This document shows positions 1 through 8,244 of a stretch of 32,311 bases of DNA, one piece after another. Both the position numbers and the translations under genes were made by a program. The stretch lies in NCBI GenBank assembly GCA_028679185.1, contig JAJRBZ010000088.1, positions 1-32,311 on the forward strand. Direction: 5' to 3'. Under the pieces are notes generated by a model that was given only the letters and a program-made list of their open reading frames with translations, was not told the DNA's origin and made no database searches. Position 1 is the first letter of the stretch; each line of letters starts with the position of its first letter. This DNA comes from Methanoregula sp. Lineage in GTDB: Archaea > Halobacteriota > Methanomicrobia > Methanomicrobiales > Methanospirillaceae.

Positions 1-289
1 AGTTAAGCCGGCAAACGTATCATGTTGTACTGAGGTACGCGAGTCCTCGGGAAGCATGGTGAGCTGCTATCACCTTTCTTCCTTACACGGTATCTGTTTT
101 AATGAAATTATATCAAAGGTCGAATGCCCTGATCACTTTACATCCTCATGTGAGTACTGTAATAGAAAAGAACAGGTTATCTGGTGATCTACGACATTAC
201 AATCTATCTGTTGTTTCCTTTTTACTGAATTCGCGCTAAGACGATACGATGGTATCTGCGACAGTTACATGGCAGGATCATCAATTTTC
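1..289. other. Gene-free left edge
   Basis: No credible reading frame, RNA gene or clear repeat was recognised here. It is the 3' flank of the minus-strand methyltransferase ending at 290. A short GAGG...CCTC pairing near 32-48 is too weak to call a terminator. Confidence 0.5.
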
Positions 290-1105
290 TCAACCTCTCT
301 TTATCCCCACTGCCTTAAAAAACGTGTAGCAGAATGATCCATCCTGTTCCGTTGTCCGGTACAGGTCCCGTATCCCTTTTTCCCACGTCTCTTTGTCCGC
401 AAGACCTCTTTTGATCGCCGGTTCACGTACACCTTCAACCATGGCGATGAAGATATTTTTTACCGCTTCAATGGATTCAGGGTGGCTCTGATCAGCATAC
501 ACCTGCCTTGGAGAGACTGTGACGTCCATGAAACCAGCGTCGGTCAGGAGGTGCCATAGTTCCCTGCCGATGAGGGCATTCCCCCCGGTCTGCCGCTGGA
601 GTTGTACAAGACAGTCAATAACGCGATGGGCATCCGGGTTGTCGGGGTAAAACAGCGCTGAGCCATGGTCCCCCTCGATTACCGTAATGGTGCCTTTTGG
701 CCGGAGAATCCCTTTGAGGTTGATGAGTGCGAGGATGGGATCAGGGATGTGCTCCAGAAGGAAGCAGACGAATATATGGTCAAAGGTTTCAGACGCAAAC
801 GGCAGGTCGTAAATGTCTGCCTGACAGAAAGTGACGTTGGGGATTCCCACCTGTAAAATACGATCTTTTGCTTTTGTGAGTGATTCGGGTGAGATATCGA
901 CAGACATAAATTCCGCCCCCGGGCTGTTCTGCGCAAGGATTACTGTCTGGGCCCCGACACCGCATGCAACTTCAAGCACCCCGCTTTTGGGAGGATAGCG
1001 GGTGCCATTATGGAGGAGCCTTGCCAATTTCGATGCCTGGTATTGCAGTCGTTCCGACTCACGATCCGAATGCCCGTGGACATATGGGTGGGAATTATCT
1101 CTCAT
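290..1105 (-). CDS. Class I SAM-dependent methyltransferase
   Basis: A 271-residue cytosolic methyltransferase of the UbiE/Methyltransf_11 type. Motif I (EVACGVGAQT) lies at about residues 45-54, the acidic end of beta strand 2 is Asp70 (SVDIS), and a QADIYDLPF stretch follows near residue 94, as in small-molecule methyltransferases. The C-terminal 100 residues are a lid region that I cannot match to a substrate class, so the acceptor is unknown. The ATG at 1105 is preceded by a weak GGAAC ribosome site, and an AT-rich TATA-like stretch lies on the minus strand near 1160-1170. It stands alone, divergent from the membrane protein at 1388. The fold call is firm; the substrate is not assigned. 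Confidence 0.85.
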   Translation of the reverse strand: MRDNSHPYVHGHSDRESERLQYQASKLARLLHNGTRYPPKSGVLEVACGVGAQTVILAQNSPGAEFMSVDISPESLTKAKDRILQVGIPNVTFCQADIYDLPFASETFDHIFVCFLLEHIPDPILALINLKGILRPKGTITVIEGDHGSALFYPDNPDAHRVIDCLVQLQRQTGGNALIGRELWHLLTDAGFMDVTVSPRQVYADQSHPESIEAVKNIFIAMVEGVREPAIKRGLADKETWEKGIRDLYRTTEQDGSFCYTFFKAVGIKRG

Positions 1106-1387
1106 AATAATTGTTCCTGGTCCTTGCGTGTGCCCGATAATAGTCTGAATTTTTTCCGGTACAATTAAATATCAATATTATGGTACTATCAGCAGCTTAT
1201 TTTAAAAAACAGATAGCACCATGACATGGTCCTCCTTGCATCTTCACCAGTAAAAGATCTGGGTATCAAGGAAAACCCGGTGAGTTATTCTCTGTTGATG
1301 ATTTTTTATTTTAGATCGTTATTTTAATTTTATCCCAACTATTAAGTATATCTGCATACCCATTCTTCTGCTGAGGTGGAGGTTGAA

Positions 1388-1744
1388 ATGATCCCGACAC
1401 TCCTGGCATCGGGCTTGATAATTTATGGATTTTTTCAGGCAACTGTCGCATTTACTGCGGTCGTCCTTTCAGTGAAATGGAATAAATACGAATTTCTGGC
1501 TGGTTTGTCCTTCCTCCTCATATATGCAATCCTCTACCTGTTTGATACGTTCTTCTTCACGATTTTGTATGGTGTGTTCCTTGATATCGCCCAGTTCGGA
1601 TTTATCCTGCTTGCCATTGTCTTTTTTATTATCGGAATGCACCCTAAATGGGCTCCTAAGATGGCATCAGATATGAGACAGCGATACACAGGGCATAAAT
1701 TCCGCCGTGATGAATCTCTTATTTCAATTCTCAAAAAGTTGTGA
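1388..1744 (+). CDS. Small integral membrane protein, unknown function
   Basis: A 118-residue protein with three to four predicted hydrophobic helices filling the first 90 residues, followed by a basic cytoplasmic tail (KMASDMRQRYTGHKFRR). I chose the ATG at 1388 because a GAGGTGG ribosome site lies just upstream at 1373-1379; a GTG at 1376 is in frame but overlaps that site. A TATA-like stretch (TTAAGTATAT) is at about 1343-1352. I recognise no family. It may be a lineage-specific protein of Methanomicrobiales, and nothing in the neighbours points to a role. Confidence 0.65.
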   Translation: MIPTLLASGLIIYGFFQATVAFTAVVLSVKWNKYEFLAGLSFLLIYAILYLFDTFFFTILYGVFLDIAQFGFILLAIVFFIIGMHPKWAPKMASDMRQRYTGHKFRRDESLISILKKL

Positions 1745-2112
1745 TTATTCCTTCCCGGCAGGAACTTCCAATGAATATAAATGGATACATCTGTCGAGAT
1801 TACCTGTTATCTTTTTACAGGATGTCTTCTTTTTTGTTTTGGAAGGATTTTCACAAAACGTGGATGATTTCGATAATGCTGTAAAATCCTATCCGTTATG
1901 CGACAGAATAATCCATATCCGGCATGAGCGGTGACAAGTGTGCATTCTGAAAAGAGCAGCATTAAACAGAAGGTTATTCCCGGATGCTTTCCGGTGAAAA
2001 CGAAAGGTTGAACCGACCCCGGGCATGGTCCGGCTCGTAAAAGATTAAACACGGCCGGCAAATGACTTACCCCAGAATATCAGGATTTGATTTTGTAAAA
2101 AAAATGGAAAAA
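1745..2112. other. Intergenic stretch without recognised gene
   Basis: About 370 bases between two convergent genes. Frames present on both strands have unnatural composition and no ribosome site, and I see no RNA gene or long repeat. Confidence 0.5.
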
Positions 2113-2493
2113 TCACTGGACCTTAATCTCCTTTTTGCCGGACCAGAGTCCATGGAGGTTGCAGTACTCGACAGCATGGATAACCCCGCCTTTCTGCAAT
2201 TTCATTTTGAGAATAATTTCCGGCAGGGCAGAAACAGGTGTTAAAGAGACTTTTACCAGAACAACCGGGTTAAAAGCCCGCCCCTCCTCTTCAAGCGTTA
2301 CCATAATCCACCGTATCGAGTGTTCGACCGTGTTTGGGTGCGGGCCTACAGTGACTCTGAGATCAAAGGCTTCATCCGGCTTTACTTTTGCAGGAGCATC
2401 TATCTTTGGCGTGTGACTTTCCCGTTTGCCAAGTGCTTCCCCGGCAGCGGTATCGTAGGTATAAATCAGGTTTCCGAATGTATGTTCAACCAT
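2113..2493 (-). CDS. sor: Superoxide reductase (neelaredoxin/desulfoferrodoxin family)
   Basis: A 126-residue protein that should reduce superoxide to hydrogen peroxide in the cytoplasm at a square-pyramidal Fe(His)4(Cys) centre, taking electrons from rubredoxin-like donors. The expected ligands are visible: His27 (ESHTP), His52 and His58 (PHPNTVEHSIRW), Cys111 and His114 (CNLHG). The N-terminal rubredoxin-like iron domain of two-domain desulfoferrodoxin is absent, so this is the one-iron form. The usual Glu-Lys-His loop reads Glu25-Ser26-His27: the superoxide-guiding lysine is replaced by serine. The ATG at 2493 is preceded by a good GAGGTGG site; the in-frame TTG at 2505 would sit on that site. 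It is a single gene with its own promoter region, consistent with oxygen defence in a strict anaerobe. Confidence 0.92.
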   Translation of the reverse strand: MVEHTFGNLIYTYDTAAGEALGKRESHTPKIDAPAKVKPDEAFDLRVTVGPHPNTVEHSIRWIMVTLEEEGRAFNPVVLVKVSLTPVSALPEIILKMKLQKGGVIHAVEYCNLHGLWSGKKEIKVQ

Positions 2494-2532
2494 ACTCCAC
2501 CTCAATAAAAATTTATTTCAGGTCATTCGATC

Positions 2533-2573
2533 ATCACAGTTAACCCCTTCTTTATCCCTCTGGGAACTGTGAT
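2533..2573. promoter_or_regulatory. 9-bp inverted repeat in the superoxide reductase leader
   Basis: ATCACAGTT at 2533-2541 is the exact reverse complement of AACTGTGAT at 2565-2573, separated by 23 bases. It lies 40-80 nt upstream of the sor ATG and downstream of the likely transcription start, so it could form a stem in the mRNA leader or bind a dimeric regulator. Confidence 0.45.
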
Positions 2574-2580
2574 AAGATTG

Positions 2581-2600
2581 TTGCGCACCCTTTTGCGCAC
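2581..2600. promoter_or_regulatory. Direct octamer repeat TTGCGCAC x2 near the sor transcription start
   Basis: TTGCGCAC occurs at 2581-2588 and again at 2593-2600, a 12-bp spacing. A minus-strand TATA-like element lies 22 bases further upstream, so the repeats straddle the expected start of the superoxide reductase transcript, where an archaeal repressor would act. Confidence 0.35.
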
Positions 2601-2621
2601 TGTTAGGATCACTCACACCGG

Positions 2622-2629
2622 TATATAAC
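2622..2629 (-). promoter_or_regulatory. TATA box of the superoxide reductase gene
   Basis: TTATATA on the minus strand, in front of sor. A start 22-27 nt downstream would fall near 2597-2603 and give a leader of about 105 nt. Confidence 0.4.
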
Positions 2630-2948
2630 AATTCTGACGGAGGTATCTGAGGATGGGGGGTGTATTTGAGCAGCGATCTGTATTCTTTTCCCTTTGCATG
2701 GCATCGTCTGTTGTATATAATGAATGAATATTTGTCCAGAAGCCGGAATATTGATTGCTGAAAACATTCAGGGCTGAGCGATGCCCTTATGGATTCTACT
2801 AAAAAAAATTTAAAAAATAACGGGTCTCCTGAGAAAAATCCACAGGGACTTCCAGGTCAATTTTCTTCTTCCGGTTTTTATCACCAAGGATGATAATGAC
2901 CGGAATTATTCTGATACTATCAATAAAAAAGATGAAATAGGGTTTTTG
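2630..2948. other. Intergenic stretch without recognised gene
   Basis: AT-rich DNA between the sor promoter and the stop of the lipoprotein gene. No credible coding frame or RNA gene was seen. A poly-A tract at about 2800-2820 is the only simple-sequence feature. Confidence 0.45.
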
Positions 2949-3635
2949 TTATCCCCAGCCCACAAGCTCCTGTGTTATATCACCATCAGTTGACTTAATC
3001 ACCATCTTGACGAACATTGGAACATTTGGAGCTGTCCAGTACGTGGAAGTCATTCCTTGAATGGTTGCAGTATATTTCATTGCAGCCGGATAAGTGCCAG
3101 CCGGAACGGTAACGGGTTCAACACCAACAAAGGTATACTGCACAGTCTTGTCCGTATTCGGATCCTTTGGTGCCTTAGTTGTGTCTCCAGGCGGAATGTC
3201 CTGGTCAATGACTGTTTGTCCATTCGAGATCATTTTCATGTGACCTCCCAATGAGACTCCTGAAGCATCCACGTACATATCGGTAATTGTTGTAGCAGAC
3301 ATCGGTGTTGTCATGGTACTTGTCATCTTCATGTGTGTCGCAGCCTTGCCCTGGTAGGTATCCTGGGAGACTTCAGTTTTAATATTCGATGACATGTCCT
3401 TTGAAGTCATCTTATATTCATACCATTTGTAATTGGCGTTCCCGAAAATACTCGCCCCACTGACGATGGATCCTGCCGACGGTGCTGAGCCACCTGCCGC
3501 AGAGCCCCCTGCTGTCGTGGCTGCCGGGGTTGCGCCGGTTGCCGTTGACGATGGGGCAGTGCTCGAACATCCTGCAATTGCAACGGCAATTACAACAAGC
3601 ATGATTGCAATGATACTGATACGCGAAATTTTCAT
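2949..3635 (-). CDS. Secreted lipoprotein, unknown function
   Basis: A 228-residue protein with a basic N-terminus (MKISR), a hydrophobic segment and a lipobox-like IAGC, so Cys22 or a nearby residue is the probable lipid anchor. A Ser/Thr/Ala/Gly-rich linker follows to about residue 60, as in many methanogen surface proteins. The remaining domain is rich in Thr and beta-forming residues and ends with a VTVPAGTYP turn, similar in style to DUF3108-like lipoproteins. The ATG at 3635 is chosen because GGAGG at 3644-3648 lies 8 nt upstream; the ATG at 3650 overlaps it. It acts outside the cytoplasmic membrane; ligand or partner is unknown. Confidence 0.75.
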   Translation of the reverse strand: MKISRISIIAIMLVVIAVAIAGCSSTAPSSTATGATPAATTAGGSAAGGSAPSAGSIVSGASIFGNANYKWYEYKMTSKDMSSNIKTEVSQDTYQGKAATHMKMTSTMTTPMSATTITDMYVDASGVSLGGHMKMISNGQTVIDQDIPPGDTTKAPKDPNTDKTVQYTFVGVEPVTVPAGTYPAAMKYTATIQGMTSTYWTAPNVPMFVKMVIKSTDGDITQELVGWG

Positions 3636-3674
3636 TTTTATTTCCTCCATATATAATGGAAATACCTGACAACG

Positions 3675-3692
3675 TCCCTGCTGATACAGGGA
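3675..3692. promoter_or_regulatory. Short hairpin in the lipoprotein 5' leader
   Basis: TCCCTG (3675-3680) and CAGGGA (3687-3692) form a 6-bp stem with a 6-base loop, upstream of the lipoprotein ribosome site and downstream of an AT-rich TATA-like stretch at about 3727-3742. It may be a leader structure or chance. Confidence 0.25.
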
Positions 3693-3924
3693 TTGCTGAT
3701 GCCGGGATTATGGGGGTAATTTATGTATTATTATATTAAAGAATTTCGAAAAGCCTCTTGCCGTGGTGATTATTATTTCGTTAAACACTTTTCCAGTCCC
3801 TTGAGAACAAGGCCGCTTTTCCGGCAACACCCTGTACAGACCAGGAACGAAAAGAACGATATATTTTCAATACGCAGCAACGCACCCTCTTCCTTTATCT
3901 TCCACCGTTACCATAACCAATTTA

Positions 3925-4824
3925 ATGATAAGCGATTCTACCGCCGACCTCCTGACCCTTATCAAATCCCACATTTCGGATCAAAAGAAGCCAATCTCTA
4001 TGGTGCGTAAGGATTTTTCTGCATTCTACGAGAATATGCAGGATGATCCAGGAGAATATATGATTACCGAACGCGTGGAGCTCACTAATGGTGCCTATGG
4101 CTACTGGATCGACGTTCCGGAAGCGGTTCCTGATTGCACGATTCTCTTTTTTCATGGTGGAGGTTTCACGTGTGGGTCAACAAAAGACCATATGGGATTG
4201 TGTACACGGTTAGCCCGGGCTGCACGGGCACAGGTTTTCTCTGTGGATTACCGGTTAGCCCCGGAATTTGTTTTTCCTGCAGCAGTTGAAGATTCGATTG
4301 CTGCCTACCGCTACCTGATCAGTCACAATTATCTTCCGCACCGGATTATTCCGGTAGGTATTTCAGCCGGGGGGACTCTTGTACTCGATCTTCTCATATC
4401 TGCACGTGACCTGGGATTACCTCTACCCCCGGCCGGAATCTGCATGTCCCCTGCTGTAGACCTGCTTTTTGAAGGTGAGTCGGTGGAAAAGAATATGGAC
4501 AATGACTGGATCACCCCTGCACGACTCAATGAAATCCGAACTATGTACCTTACCGGGCAAGACCCAAAAAATCCCCTCGCATCGCCAATCCATGCTCGTC
4601 TTAACAGTCTCCCGCGGCTCTATATTCAGGCCGGCACGCACGAACTGCTCCTGTCAGGGATCGCATCATTCGTCGACAAGGCACGGTGGGCAGGAGTGCC
4701 TGTCCAGTTCGAGCTCTGGGAGGGGATGTTCCACAGCTGGCAGGTGTTTGCCAGGCAGGTGGCTGAAGGAGAGCGGGCAATAAACAATATCGGGGCATAT
4801 GCCCAGGATGTACTTCTCAGATGA
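3925..4824 (+). CDS. Alpha/beta hydrolase of the hormone-sensitive lipase family (esterase)
   Basis: A 299-residue carboxylesterase-type hydrolase. The oxyanion-hole motif HGGG is at residues 77-80, the nucleophile Ser147 sits in GISAGG, the catalytic acid is probably Glu240 (GTHELL) and the base is His270 (FHSW). This is the complete HSL-family triad and the length is normal for it. Expected substrates are short-chain acyl esters, though the natural one cannot be read from sequence. The ATG at 3925 lacks a clear ribosome site and may be leaderless or use a weak signal. There is no signal peptide, so it is cytosolic. No functional link to the neighbours is evident. Confidence 0.88.
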   Translation: MISDSTADLLTLIKSHISDQKKPISMVRKDFSAFYENMQDDPGEYMITERVELTNGAYGYWIDVPEAVPDCTILFFHGGGFTCGSTKDHMGLCTRLARAARAQVFSVDYRLAPEFVFPAAVEDSIAAYRYLISHNYLPHRIIPVGISAGGTLVLDLLISARDLGLPLPPAGICMSPAVDLLFEGESVEKNMDNDWITPARLNEIRTMYLTGQDPKNPLASPIHARLNSLPRLYIQAGTHELLLSGIASFVDKARWAGVPVQFELWEGMFHSWQVFARQVAEGERAINNIGAYAQDVLLR

Positions 4825-4901
4825 TACAAGTTAACATCCTGGGATTTTTGCTAAAGATGTAAAATCCATACCTTTACACTCATTAACTACCCATCCCTTT
4901 T

Positions 4902-5333
4902 ATGGAAAACACAGGGGCATGGGAAGCCCTTCCGGGGAAAACACCTGCGGAGAAACTTGGATCTCTTGGTGTACTGAGCGGTACGATGCTCGACATCCGT
5001 ATGCTGGATGAGATCGGCCGCACGTATGGCATCAAGGTCTTCTTATTTTTTGAAGAAGATCTCGCCCGAACCCGGACACTGGAATCCGTTCTGGAGGAAT
5101 TTGACATTTTCCCGGAGTATAGTCGCCCTTACATCAGCAGTGAAGGTTTCCTCCGTTTCACCCGGGAAAACGACCCGTCATTTGAGCAGACAATGCGGGA
5201 GTTCCCGCTCATGATCGAGGTTATGACTATCGGTGAAACGCAGTCACCAGAATATGGAACAGTATTCCGGTATATTACCGGGCTGATGCCTTTTCTGGAC
5301 GAATTTGATGTTGATGCGGATCCGGCACGGTGA
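4902..5333 (+). CDS. Conserved-looking hypothetical protein
   Basis: A 143-residue acidic soluble protein without cysteines, signal peptide or membrane segment. It starts at an ATG 77 nt after the hydrolase and shows normal codon use, so it is probably real. I do not recognise a family. Mixed alpha/beta composition with long acidic helical stretches is all that can be seen. It precedes the APC permease by about 80 nt and could be transcribed with the hydrolase. Confidence 0.65.
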   Translation: MENTGAWEALPGKTPAEKLGSLGVLSGTMLDIRMLDEIGRTYGIKVFLFFEEDLARTRTLESVLEEFDIFPEYSRPYISSEGFLRFTRENDPSFEQTMREFPLMIEVMTIGETQSPEYGTVFRYITGLMPFLDEFDVDADPAR

Positions 5334-5413
5334 TCGATGCACCTTTTTATCGCCCCTGAGCAAACCCTTCCTTTTTAGTATCAGTGAAAAGAATGTAGAA
5401 CAGTACGATTATT

Positions 5414-6715
5414 ATGGACCAGCGCTCCTCCCCCCGTCATTCACTCAAGCGGGAACTTGGCCTTTTTGAAGTAACGCTGTCAGGTGTTGGGATTATCCTC
5501 GGGGCTGGCATATATGTTCTCATTGGGCAGGCTGCCGGACTTGCAGGCAATGCAATCTGGTTCGCGTTTGGTTTTTCAGCGATAATGGCACTGCTAACCG
5601 GGTTGAGCTATGCAGAACTATCCTCCATGTTCCCAAAAGCCGGGGCAGAGTATGATTATGTCACGAACGCTTTCAATTCACGGATTGCATTTGTTATCGG
5701 CTGGCTGGTTTTCCTTTCGGGTGTCTTTGCAGCTGCCACGGTTGCACTCGGTTTTGCAGGGTATTTCTCTGCTCTGACCAGATTCCCGATGCTCATTTCC
5801 GCCATTGTTCTTATTATAGTGCTTACGGCTATCCTTGCTTATGGTGTTAAGCAGACCGCATGGGTAGCAGTTATCTCGACACTCATCGAAGCTTCGGGCC
5901 TTGTTATTATCATTGCAATAGGATTGCCTCATTTTGGGAGTGTCAACTATTTGGAAATGCCTCAGGGTTATTCCGGGCTCTTTGCTGCATCAGCCCTGAT
6001 CTTTTTTGCATATCAGGGATTCGAATCCATGGTGAAATTTTCCGAGGAAACAAAAAAACCTGAAACGACGGTCCCAAAAGCTCTAATGCTAGCTATTGCC
6101 ATAAGCGTAATTCTTTATGTACTGGTTGCACTTTCGGTAGTATCCGTTCTGGGGTGGCAGCAGCTGGCGGTTTCAAATGCCCCGTTTGTCGATATCGTAT
6201 CCGGTACGCTGGGCCCTGATGCCGCAGTGATAATTGCAATTGTCGCCCTCTTTGCCACGGCTAATACCGCACTGATGTCCATGTATGCTTCATCAAGGAT
6301 TCTTTACGGAATGGCCGGATCGTCTTCCTTAACGGCCGGACTTGCATGGGTTCACCCGGCTCAGCGAACACCGTGGATAGCCATTATTATCTGTGGATTC
6401 ATGTCCGTTGTGTTTATTTTTGCCGGTGACATTGCCTTTGTGGCAGGCGTGACCAACTTCACCCTTTTTATAACTTTCATAGTGATCAATGCAGCAGTTA
6501 TTGCCTTGCGGTACAATTCCCCCCATACCCCCCGTGCTTTTCGTGTTCCATACTCCATCGGCAGAATACCGTTGATTCCCGTTGCCGGGATTTTTTTCTG
6601 TATCTTCCTTCTCGCCGCGCAGGAGCCGGCAGTGCTTGCACTCGGTGTGGTTCTCACGGGAGTCGGGATAGTGCTCATGGTCATTACAGGACACTATGTT
6701 TCGAGGGGTGCCTGA
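5414..6715 (+). CDS. APC-superfamily amino acid permease
   Basis: A 433-residue membrane protein with about 12 hydrophobic helices. TM1 carries the broken-helix glycine signature (GVGIILGAGIY) that forms the amine-binding site in APC/LeuT-fold carriers, followed by GLSYAELSSMFPKAGAEYDYV, a hallmark of the amino acid-polyamine-organocation family. The KPETTVPKA loop after TM6 is also typical. It should move amino acids or polyamines across the membrane with protons or by exchange; the exact substrate cannot be read. A TATA-like TTTTTAGTA is about 35-40 nt before the ATG. It lacks the C-terminal USP domain of some archaeal relatives. Confidence 0.9.
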   Translation: MDQRSSPRHSLKRELGLFEVTLSGVGIILGAGIYVLIGQAAGLAGNAIWFAFGFSAIMALLTGLSYAELSSMFPKAGAEYDYVTNAFNSRIAFVIGWLVFLSGVFAAATVALGFAGYFSALTRFPMLISAIVLIIVLTAILAYGVKQTAWVAVISTLIEASGLVIIIAIGLPHFGSVNYLEMPQGYSGLFAASALIFFAYQGFESMVKFSEETKKPETTVPKALMLAIAISVILYVLVALSVVSVLGWQQLAVSNAPFVDIVSGTLGPDAAVIIAIVALFATANTALMSMYASSRILYGMAGSSSLTAGLAWVHPAQRTPWIAIIICGFMSVVFIFAGDIAFVAGVTNFTLFITFIVINAAVIALRYNSPHTPRAFRVPYSIGRIPLIPVAGIFFCIFLLAAQEPAVLALGVVLTGVGIVLMVITGHYVSRGA

Positions 6716-6811
6716 CATCACATAGTGCGAACCTCTTATGAGCAAAACTTCCAAATACGTACAGTATCAGACAAAGCCGGTACTGCATCCAGAAATTACC
6801 GGACATCTTCC

Positions 6812-7177
6812 ATGGCAAAAATATCAAAAACGTATATCTGGCAGTTTGTCATAGGGCTGGGTTTTATTTCCGGGCTCTGCACGGCGATAGGTATCGATCC
6901 GCAGGATGTTATCATCAATACACTGGGAAATGTAGTGTATACTTTCTATTCTGATCCGGCTGTACGGTCGATTTTTATTATCCTGCCAATGATCCTCCTT
7001 GTTATCTCCATCCACAGGGCATATAAGAAGGGAAGATTTCCCGGGCTTATTTCCGTCATCATTGCCTATCTCGCGGGAGTATTACTATTTGTCTCGACTG
7101 CAACTGCATTTGTCCTTCTTGGTATCGCCATTTTCATCGGGTATCTGGCTGTCGGCAGACGAGCGATTAAATTCTGA
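6812..7177 (+). CDS. Small four-helix membrane protein, unknown
   Basis: A 121-residue protein with four hydrophobic segments (about residues 8-25, 35-60, 62-80 and 85-115), a basic loop HRAYKKGRFPG and a basic C-terminus. I set the start at the ATG at 6812 because the codons from 6725 onwards encode a polar leader with no sign of conservation. It follows the permease by about 100 nt on the same strand. No family is recognised. Confidence 0.6.
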   Translation: MAKISKTYIWQFVIGLGFISGLCTAIGIDPQDVIINTLGNVVYTFYSDPAVRSIFIILPMILLVISIHRAYKKGRFPGLISVIIAYLAGVLLFVSTATAFVLLGIAIFIGYLAVGRRAIKF

Positions 7178-7196
7178 CCGGTACCAGACCTTCACC

Positions 7197-7204
7197 CTAT
7201 AAAT
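7197..7204 (+). promoter_or_regulatory. TATA box of the TylF-like gene
   Basis: CTATAAAT lies 26-33 nt before the ATG at 7230. No ribosome site precedes the ATG, which suggests a leaderless transcript. Confidence 0.55.
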
Positions 7205-7229
7205 TCAAGAAAGATTAACCTGTTAAAGC

Positions 7230-7973
7230 ATGAGCATGTTCCCGAAGAAGAATTTTTTTTCCGTAGTTGATTCCCTCCTTCCCAGCAAATACCTTATCAA
7301 ATTCCGCAAATTCGTTTTTTTTGAGCCATTCCTGGGCAACGATATTGCAAACCGGGGCAGGCTCTCCCATTACGGAAATGCAGAACGGAAGGAATTTGCA
7401 AAACAATTAAAAAAAATCCGCGATGAGACTGAAATCCTTTTGGAAGATATCGAGGCATACCATATTTTTATGGCTGTGAAACGGACCCAGAAAGTGCCGG
7501 GGGATATCGCGGAAGTTGGCGTGTATAAAGGTGGTTCGGCAAAGATCATCTGCTCAGCAAAGGGCGAAAAGCATCTCCATCTCTTCGATACATTCGAGGG
7601 CCTGCCAAAAGTGGAAGATATTGATATGGTATGGCCCTTCTATGAAGGGAAGTTTGCTGCATCGTATGATGGTGTTAAGGAATACCTGAAAAACGATTGT
7701 AACGTCTTTCTCTATAAGGGGGTATTCCCCGGCACATCCGGGCCGGTAAAAGAAAAAATGTTCTCCATGGTAAATCTCGATGTCGATACGTACGAGAGTA
7801 CGAAGCAGTGCCTTGAGTTCTTCTACAACCGAATGAGCCCGGGAGGTATCCTTCTCTCTCACGATTACATGACTGCACCAGGTGTGAAAAAAGCCTTTGA
7901 TGACTTTTTTTTTGGAAAGTCAGAACCAGTTCTTGAAACAGCCGGTTCGCAGTGCCTTGTGGTCAAAGTGTAA
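7230..7973 (+). CDS. TylF/MycF-type O-methyltransferase
   Basis: A 247-residue SAM-dependent methyltransferase of the macrocin O-methyltransferase family. Motif I (GDIAEVGVYKGGS) is near residues 91-103 and HLHLFDTFEGLP follows, with Phe-Asp contacting the ribose. A metal-binding Asp pair (NLDVDTYEST) near residue 185 and the downstream SHDY match the Mg-dependent TylF sugar methyltransferases. Archaeal members are often tied to surface polysaccharide or sugar modification, but no glycan cluster is adjacent here, so the acceptor is open. The TATA box at 7197-7204 and lack of a ribosome site indicate a leaderless start at 7230; a second ATG is at 7236. Confidence 0.85.
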   Translation: MSMFPKKNFFSVVDSLLPSKYLIKFRKFVFFEPFLGNDIANRGRLSHYGNAERKEFAKQLKKIRDETEILLEDIEAYHIFMAVKRTQKVPGDIAEVGVYKGGSAKIICSAKGEKHLHLFDTFEGLPKVEDIDMVWPFYEGKFAASYDGVKEYLKNDCNVFLYKGVFPGTSGPVKEKMFSMVNLDVDTYESTKQCLEFFYNRMSPGGILLSHDYMTAPGVKKAFDDFFFGKSEPVLETAGSQCLVVKV

Positions 7974-8000
7974 ACCAGAAAAAAAGGTAAAAACAGGTCG

Positions 8001-8180
8001 TCAGTCGTTCATGATCAATACGCCGAAGATGACCAGCATAAGACCGGCAAGCACCACAATAATGCCCACCAGTCCTTTTACTGCTACGATTACCTCAGGA
8101 AGAAAAGCCCAGATTGCATAACCCCCCGCAACACATAGAACAAGTCCGATGACCAATGCAATAATTCCCATTTTATCCAT
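8001..8180 (-). CDS. 59-residue two-helix membrane protein
   Basis: A short frame with two strongly hydrophobic helices (residues about 4-27 and 32-56) and small polar ends (MDKM...MND). A GAGGGA ribosome site lies a few bases upstream of the ATG at 8180. Hydrophobicity, codon use and ribosome site together make it a likely real gene. It starts 64 nt after the MFS stop on the same strand and could be the last gene of that operon. No family is recognised; similar tiny membrane proteins are frequent and poorly annotated in archaea. Confidence 0.65.
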   Translation of the reverse strand: MDKMGIIALVIGLVLCVAGGYAIWAFLPEVIVAVKGLVGIIVVLAGLMLVIFGVLIMND

Positions 8181-8244
8181 AGTAGTCCCTCAATCTCTCT
8201 TGTTTTGTGAAATGTCCATTTAATTGTATTGAATAAAAACGGAG

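Noticed and set aside
1807-2061. 84-codon minus-strand frame between two genes
   Set aside because: No start signal and composition unlike the real genes.
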